Source of the DNA: Lysobacteraceae bacterium
Lineage (GTDB): Bacteria; Pseudomonadota; Gammaproteobacteria; Xanthomonadales; BQJN01
Assembly: GCA_021604725.1 (NCBI GenBank)
Contig: BQJN01000041.1
Span: forward strand, 1-37,781
DNA: 37,781 nt
Direction of reading: 5' to 3'
Below are positions 34,310-37,781 of this stretch, piece after piece. The notes under the pieces were generated by a model. The model was given only the letters and a program-made list of their open reading frames with translations, searched no databases and was not told where the DNA came from. The translations under genes were made by a program, and so were the position numbers. Positions within the stretch are counted from its first letter, which is position 1. Each line of letters starts with the position of its first letter.

Positions 34310-34337
34310 AGCCGGCGCTTGGACCAGCCGGCTTTTT
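34310..34337 (+). terminator. Intrinsic terminator between the two regulators
   Basis: AGCCGGC (34310-34316) and GCCGGCT (34327-34333) form a 7-bp stem with a 10-base loop, followed by TTTTT. It lies entirely between the NtrC-type stop (34305) and the next ATG (34343). Confidence 0.8.
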
Positions 34338-34342
34338 GAAAC

Positions 34343-34732
34343 ATGATTGATACGGTCGACCCCAAAACACCGAAAAAACTTAGAATTCTGATCGTCGAGG
34401 ACGAACCGGATGCACGTGAAGCCAGTTTGCTATACCTGCAATATCTTGGTTACGACGCGGTAGGTGCCGAACGAGCCAGCACCGCGTTGGCGCTGGCCCA
34501 GGACAAAACACCCGATCTGGTCATCTGCGACTGGCGAATTGAGGGTAATCGGGACGGAGTTGAGTTGGGTCGCGAGTTACAATCGCGCTACGGTGCGCGT
34601 CTGATTTTCGTTACAGCCTATCCAATGTATCAGCTTCGAGAAGCAACATCTGATCTTGAGGTTGAACGTTACATATCGAAGCCGATCTCGCTAACGGACC
34701 TGGCCGCAGCGGTGAAGTCAGTCAGCGACTGA
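34343..34732 (+). CDS. Single-domain response regulator
   Basis: This 129-residue receiver-only protein has acidic pocket residues in ILIVEDEPD, phosphoacceptor D63 in LVICDWRIEG, the Thr in LIFVTAYP and the Lys in YISKPISL. There is no output domain. Such proteins relay phosphate or regulate kinases. The ATG lies only five bases after the T-run of a terminator, and no ribosome-binding site is visible, so expression probably depends on readthrough. It overlaps the end of the convergent small gene by 15 bases. Confidence 0.9.
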   Translation: MIDTVDPKTPKKLRILIVEDEPDAREASLLYLQYLGYDAVGAERASTALALAQDKTPDLVICDWRIEGNRDGVELGRELQSRYGARLIFVTAYPMYQLREATSDLEVERYISKPISLTDLAAAVKSVSD

Positions 34733-34969
34733 ACCCATCATTTCAACTTGGCGCAAAGCCTCTGAGACCTGCTGCAATTGCGCTGCTGGCTGCACCTCCT
34801 TGGCGGTCATATTTTCTTCGCCAGCCGTACTCAGCTGCTCCAGTTCGTCTTTCCACTGGCGAAGGATTCTGTATTTCTGCTCGGTGTCAAAGCGGCTATC
34901 ACTCAGAACATCGTTCGGATGTTCAAATTGACCTGACGGCCGAAGCATGATTTCAGTGAAATTGCTCAT
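34718..34969 (-). CDS. Small conserved-looking hypothetical protein
   Basis: This 83-residue protein is mostly helical: an N-terminal stretch HPNDVLSDSRFDTEQKYRILRQWKDELEQL, a Glu/Gln-rich middle and a C-terminal helix QVSEALRQVEMM. The RILRQW-type motif recurs in small proteins of proteobacterial stress loci, but I do not know a named family. The ATG follows CGGAGCC. It follows csbD, with a strong terminator between, and overlaps the convergent receiver gene by 15 bases. Confidence 0.7.
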   Translation of the reverse strand: MSNFTEIMLRPSGQFEHPNDVLSDSRFDTEQKYRILRQWKDELEQLSTAGEENMTAKEVQPAAQLQQVSEALRQVEMMGSVAD

Positions 34970-34999
34970 GGCGGCTCCGTATATGATTCTCAGTAACTC

Positions 35000-35031
35000 A
35001 AAAAAGCGGTGACCAGGTCACTGGCCACCGC
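35000..35031 (-). terminator. Intrinsic terminator of csbD
   Basis: On the minus strand GCGGTGGCCAG pairs with CTGGTCACCGC (one G-U), loop TGAC, followed by six T. It begins 18 bases after the csbD stop. Confidence 0.85.
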
Positions 35032-35048
35032 CGTCAAAAGGCCAGATG

Positions 35049-35249
35049 TTATGCGACCTTTTCCTTCCAGCGCTCAACCGCCTGCTTTGCCTCTTCGACT
35101 GATTTGCCATAGCGTTCCTGAAGCACGCCAACCAGTCGTTCAGATTGGCCATCGACCTTGTCGAGGTCGTCATCGGTCAGTTCGCCCCAGGTTTCTTTGG
35201 CCTGACCCTTCAGCTGGTGCCATTTTCCTTTCAAAATATCGTCGTTCAT
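35049..35249 (-). CDS. CsbD-family stress protein
   Basis: This 66-residue protein has the family pattern [22 protein letters not shown]...[11 protein letters not shown]. CsbD-like proteins (E. coli YjbJ) are abundant small helical proteins induced by stress; their molecular role is unknown. A GAGGAGA site precedes the ATG. It is the gene downstream of the BON protein gene on the same strand and has its own strong terminator. The short gap to the BON gene (61 bases) holds no sigma-54 promoter. Confidence 0.92.
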   Translation of the reverse strand: MNDDILKGKWHQLKGQAKETWGELTDDDLDKVDGQSERLVGVLQERYGKSVEEAKQAVERWKEKVA

Positions 35250-35310
35250 GGTTCGGTTCTCCTCATCAATATTGGGTGTTGGACACGCCGCAGCGTGCCG
35301 TGATCTAAAA

Positions 35311-35913
35311 CTAGGCCTCGATCGTCAGTGCGTTTTCAACGTCGAGTACACCACTGGTATTTCTGGCGATTTGCTCGGCCAGATCTTTTTCCTGCTCAGA
35401 AGCGACTGCACCATTGAGCGTGACAACGCCCTGTTTGGTGTCGACGTCTATCGCCAAACCACCAGTGTTGTCGTTGACCAACAACTTGGACTTCACTTTT
35501 GCCGTCAGCGTGGCATCCACCACACTCTGCTTAAACACGGAACTCTCGTTGCTCTTGTCGACATCTTTTTCGAACTCTTCGATAACCAAATGGTTTTCGA
35601 CAGCGGTAATTCCGTTAATCGACTTGGCAATCTCTTCGGCGAGGTCGCGGTCAATCTCCGACTCAACGGCACCGTTGAGGTAGGCGACCGAATGCTCAAC
35701 ATCGGTATTGATGTTGAATGAGTTCAGGTGCTCATTGAACAGCAGGGCTGTTTCAAGCTTGCCATCCAGCCATGCGTCCCGGAGTTCACTTTGCATTTCG
35801 GCAGTTGTGTCTTGCGTGTCGGCACCATCGGTGTGGGCTCGCACTGACTCCGGCGCTGTGACACCGAGAACGCTGGCGATGGCGGTTGCCGTTAACATCA
35901 TCTTGAGGTTCAT
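35311..35913 (-). CDS. Periplasmic protein with two BON domains
   Basis: This 200-residue protein has a signal peptide (about 1-26, ending VRA/HTDG) and two BON domains (about 40-115 and 130-200; [19 protein letters not shown] and [20 protein letters not shown]). BON domains bind membranes; E. coli OsmY is a two-BON periplasmic osmotic-stress chaperone, and this is OsmY-like in layout. AAAGGAG precedes the ATG. A well-formed sigma-54 promoter lies 70-90 bases upstream, so expression is probably activated by the nearby NtrC-type regulator. Confidence 0.92.
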   Translation of the reverse strand: MNLKMMLTATAIASVLGVTAPESVRAHTDGADTQDTTAEMQSELRDAWLDGKLETALLFNEHLNSFNINTDVEHSVAYLNGAVESEIDRDLAEEIAKSINGITAVENHLVIEEFEKDVDKSNESSVFKQSVVDATLTAKVKSKLLVNDNTGGLAIDVDTKQGVVTLNGAVASEQEKDLAEQIARNTSGVLDVENALTIEA

Positions 35914-35953
35914 CTGTATCTCCTTTGGCTGTTAGAACATTTCGAGCACGTTC

Positions 35954-35965
35954 GTTCGATCGAAC
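35954..35965. promoter_or_regulatory. Perfect 12-base palindrome
   Basis: GTTCGATCGAAC lies between the sigma-54 promoter and the BON start, close to the expected transcription start. It could be a repressor site. The binding protein is not known. Confidence 0.4.
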
Positions 35966-35982
35966 ATGCTGCAGTTGGTATG

Positions 35983-36000
35983 AAGCAACTAGCGTGCCAA
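35983..36000 (-). promoter_or_regulatory. Sigma-54 promoter of the BON gene
   Basis: On the minus strand TTGGCACGCTAGTTGCT matches the sigma-54 consensus, with GG (35998-35997) and GC (35986-35985) exactly ten bases apart. The transcription start would fall near 35974, about 60 bases before the BON ATG. Confidence 0.8.
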
Positions 36001-36197
36001 AGTCATTGCGACGGCAGGGAAATGGTATGTGTCTTGCGCCCGTTCAGGACTTTCATTGCGGGCGACCGACGCAAATCGAGTTTCGGAAGTACCGATTTTC
36101 AGAAATCGACAGGAAATAAATGCACGTGTCGGTAAAATTTTCTTGTCGATGGCTTTACTGTCCACAACAAAGCAGCATGATGCGGACCTTCTCAAGC
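36001..36197. promoter_or_regulatory. Region between divergent sigma-54 promoters, possible activator sites
   Basis: No gene is present in the 362-base gap 35914-36275. Between the two promoters are CGATTT/AAATCG (36094-36109, a 6-base inverted repeat), an inverted CGCCCG/CGGGCG pair and several TTGCG motifs. Enhancer sites for the NtrC-type regulator would be expected here, but no single motif is repeated convincingly. Confidence 0.4.
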
Positions 36198-36214
36198 CTG
36201 GCACACTTCCTGCA
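36198..36214 (+). promoter_or_regulatory. Sigma-54 promoter of the DUF1328-sod operon
   Basis: CTGGCACACTTCCTGCA has GG (36200-36201) and GC (36212-36213) ten bases apart, one base off the TTGC element. The start would lie near 36225, about 50 bases before the DUF1328 ATG. Confidence 0.7.
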
Positions 36215-36275
36215 TCTGTCCGACTGATGCCGCGTTTGGTATCACCGATTAAGCAAATTTAGTGAGGTATGCAAG

Positions 36276-36449
36276 ATGTTATCGTGGGCACTGTTGTTTT
36301 TCGTGCTGGCAGTCATCGCAGGTGTGTTGGGGTTCGCAGGAATCGCCGGCGCCGCTGCTGAGATTGCCAAAATTCTGTTCGTAGTCTTCCTGGTGTTATT
36401 GGTTGTCAGCGCGATCATCAGCGCGTTGCGCGGCAAGCCACCAGTTTGA
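36276..36449 (+). CDS. DUF1328 small membrane protein (YtjA-like)
   Basis: This 57-residue protein ([20 protein letters not shown] then [18 protein letters not shown]) has two membrane helices with Gly/Ala-rich packing faces, the standard DUF1328 layout. Its function is unknown, though it is often in stress-related neighbourhoods. It begins 62 bases after the sigma-54 promoter. It is followed by sod 36 bases on, with no terminator between. Confidence 0.9.
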   Translation: MLSWALLFFVLAVIAGVLGFAGIAGAAAEIAKILFVVFLVLLVVSAIISALRGKPPV

Positions 36450-36485
36450 CCCCCCACTCCCCTGAACTTTACCGAGGATAGATGA

Positions 36486-37091
36486 ATGGCGAATTCGCCC
36501 TACACACTACCGTCATTGCCCTACGGATTGGCGGACCTGGCTCCAGCCTACTCCGAGGAGCTTTTGGAATTGCACTACAGCAAGCATCACCAGGCTTACG
36601 TCAATGGTGCCAACGCCACTTTGCAGAAGCTGGCCGATGCTCGAGCAGATAATGCATACGAGCACATTAACGGGCTACAGAAAAACCTGGCCTTTCATCT
36701 CTCAGGTCACGTTCTGCATAGCCTGTTTTGGCAAAGCATGACAGCGCAAGGCGGCGGCGAGCCATCGGCAGTGTTGCAAGCACAGATCAAAGCCGATTTC
36801 GGCTCTGTTGATGATTTGAGGAACCAAGTTGCGGCGGCGGCAAAAGGGCTTCAAGGCTCAGGTTGGGTCTGTCTTTCCTGGGACGGTTTGAGCGAGAAGC
36901 TGATCGTTCAACAGATTCAGGATCATCAAAGTAACGCGGCCCATGGCGCCCAGTCCATTCTTGCGCTCGACATGTGGGAGCACGCGTACTACCTGCAGTA
37001 CCAAAACGCCAAAGCCAAGTGGATCGAGGCGTATTGGGATCTTGCCGACTGGGCAGGCGCGGAAGACCGTCTGAAGCTGCTGAAAGGCTGA
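36486..37091 (+). CDS. sodB: Iron/manganese superoxide dismutase
   Basis: This 201-residue enzyme dismutates superoxide. Ligands are H30 (LHYSKHH), H78 (HVLHSLFW), D162 and H166 (LDMWEHAYYLQY). The second-sphere position usually Gln is H147 in IQDHQSN, as in mycobacterial iron SodA (YDHQTN), and the segment NLAFHLSGHVLH also resembles the actinobacterial type more than E. coli SodB. There is no signal peptide. GAGGATAG precedes the ATG. It lies second in an operon run from a sigma-54 promoter. The symbol is by family; metal choice (Fe or Mn) is not certain. Confidence 0.9.
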   Translation: MANSPYTLPSLPYGLADLAPAYSEELLELHYSKHHQAYVNGANATLQKLADARADNAYEHINGLQKNLAFHLSGHVLHSLFWQSMTAQGGGEPSAVLQAQIKADFGSVDDLRNQVAAAAKGLQGSGWVCLSWDGLSEKLIVQQIQDHQSNAAHGAQSILALDMWEHAYYLQYQNAKAKWIEAYWDLADWAGAEDRLKLLKG

Positions 37092-37133
37092 AGCGACGCC
37101 GCGCAACGTTTAGATTTTTCATTAGGAGGATTT

Positions 37134-37436
37134 ATGGCTACTACAAAGAAAGCGACCAAGAAGACAAAGGAGGCACCGACCACCCGTCGGGCCGCAGCAG
37201 CGATGCACGACGCGGTCGATCAGGCCGCCGACAAGGCAGAGCATATAGAACAGCGGGTTAGAGCATCTGCTGCTGACACGGGCGAACGGCTGCAGGCCGG
37301 GAAGCAGGCCGCGGCCGATGGTGTTGCGCGCTCCGTGAGCACCGTTGAGCAATTTGTAAATGAACGACCACTGGCTGCGGCGGGTATCGCCTTCGCCGCT
37401 GGTGTTGTCTTTACCAACTTGCTGCGACGAAGGTAG
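37134..37436 (+). CDS. YqjD/ElaB-like membrane-anchored protein
   Basis: This 100-residue protein has a Lys/Thr/Ala-rich N terminus (ATTKKATKKTKEAPTT), a helical middle and one C-terminal helix with a Gly pattern (RPLAAAGIAFAAGVVFTNLL) ending in arginines. The layout is that of DUF883/YqjD proteins, some of which associate with ribosomes at the membrane in stationary phase. A perfect AGGAGG precedes the ATG. The next gene starts at the very next base. Confidence 0.85.
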   Translation: MATTKKATKKTKEAPTTRRAAAAMHDAVDQAADKAEHIEQRVRASAADTGERLQAGKQAAADGVARSVSTVEQFVNERPLAAAGIAFAAGVVFTNLLRRR

Positions 37437-37781
37437 ATGGAAACAGGCCCCACCAGCAATGCGCCGGACCAATCTTCGATCAGCGATGATCTGGTGGTCC
37501 TGCTGCAAGCGGTAGAGGACTGGGCCAACGCGGCGCAGGGACGCGTCGCGGCTGTCGCCCGCCTGGTAGCTGCTGAAACCAAGTTGGCCCTGAGCAGTCT
37601 GTTGGCGATGGCAGCATTTGCCATCGTCGTTGCCTTGTTCGCGCTGGCTGGCTGGGTGTTTCTGGCGATGGGTCTGTATTTTGCGCTGACCACACTGTTC
37701 GAAATGGCCGCCTACCAGGCGCTGTTCATTTTGAGCACATTACACGCGGTTACTGCCTATGCGCTGTGGCGGCTAATACGG
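37437..37781 (+). CDS. YqjE-like phage-holin-superfamily membrane protein (3' end outside window)
   Basis: The frame is open from the ATG at 37437, directly after the yqjD-like stop, to the window edge (115 codons). It has an acidic-helical N terminus (SDDLVVLLQAVEDWANAAQG) and two hydrophobic helices (ALSSLLAMAAFAIVVALFAL and YQALFILSTLHAVTAYAL), as in YqjE. YqjD-YqjE pairs are common. The C terminus is missing. Confidence 0.8.
   Translation, partial: METGPTSNAPDQSSISDDLVVLLQAVEDWANAAQGRVAAVARLVAAETKLALSSLLAMAAFAIVVALFALAGWVFLAMGLYFALTTLFEMAAYQALFILSTLHAVTAYALWRLIR

Noticed and set aside
35989..36204. Short frames in the 35914-36275 gap
   Set aside because: They cover the two sigma-54 promoters and have no ribosome-binding sites.

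Overview
The window looks like a chromosomal segment of a Gram-negative gammaproteobacterium. Lipopolysaccharide genes (lpxK, kdsB) and a tripartite heavy-metal efflux system show an outer membrane. The order lpxK-kdsB-LMW phosphatase-uvrC-pgsA followed by tRNA-Gly, tRNA-Cys and tRNA-Leu resembles that of Xanthomonadales/Lysobacterales-type genomes; placement below class level is inference. Genes are closely packed, with many 4-base stop/start overlaps and frequent TTG or GTG starts.

Layout. 1-1670: the 3' end of an unrecognised gene, a cupin gene, the first copy of a structured 156-base repeat, and a DUF1697 gene. 1667-7809 (minus): a copper/silver efflux operon (small Cys/His/Met-rich exported protein, TolC-like outer-membrane protein, CusB-like adaptor, CusA-like RND pump). 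7810-8325: a gene-less stretch bounded by an imperfect inverted repeat. 8326-10343 (plus): an AstE/AspA-type zinc deacylase and an arginase/agmatinase-family enzyme. 10407-18003: three tandem tail-collar (Mdp-like) paralogues, then a non-homologous end-joining block (MerR/TPR gene, ku, a small exported protein, and ligD on the other strand), then a GNAT gene and a DUF6916 gene that probably belong with the tail-collar genes. 18163-20988: a MocR-type regulator, a small uncharacterised ORF, the second copy of the 156-base repeat, and an EamA transporter.

20989-22128: a REP-like element, a 465-base array of interleaved hairpin repeats, and three tRNA genes (Leu-UAA, Cys-GCA, Gly-GCC, all minus) with a good promoter and two hairpins. 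22395-30871: a GGDEF-EAL protein lying between the tRNAs and pgsA, then the minus-strand series lpxK, kdsB, LMW phosphatase, NHL/thioredoxin-like protein, uvrC and pgsA. 30912-37781: a membrane histidine kinase divergent from an NtrC-type regulator, a single-domain response regulator, and an envelope/oxidative stress cluster (small protein, CsbD, double-BON protein, DUF1328, superoxide dismutase, YqjD-like, YqjE-like).

Main points of interest. (1) The two copies of the 156-base element sit in the same orientation between the stop of one gene and the start of the next, and one hairpin carries a compensatory base-pair change. (2) Two divergent sigma-54 promoters in the 35914-36275 gap place the BON gene and the DUF1328-sod-yqjDE operon next to a sigma-54 activator. 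(3) The NHEJ block separates what look like parts of one tail-collar/GNAT/DUF6916 cluster and includes a MerR-TPR protein downstream of ku. (4) Several proteins lack a signature residue: CusA (Lys984 equivalent), the NHLRC2-like protein (CCINC cysteines), and the LOV-like PAS domain (photoactive Cys).
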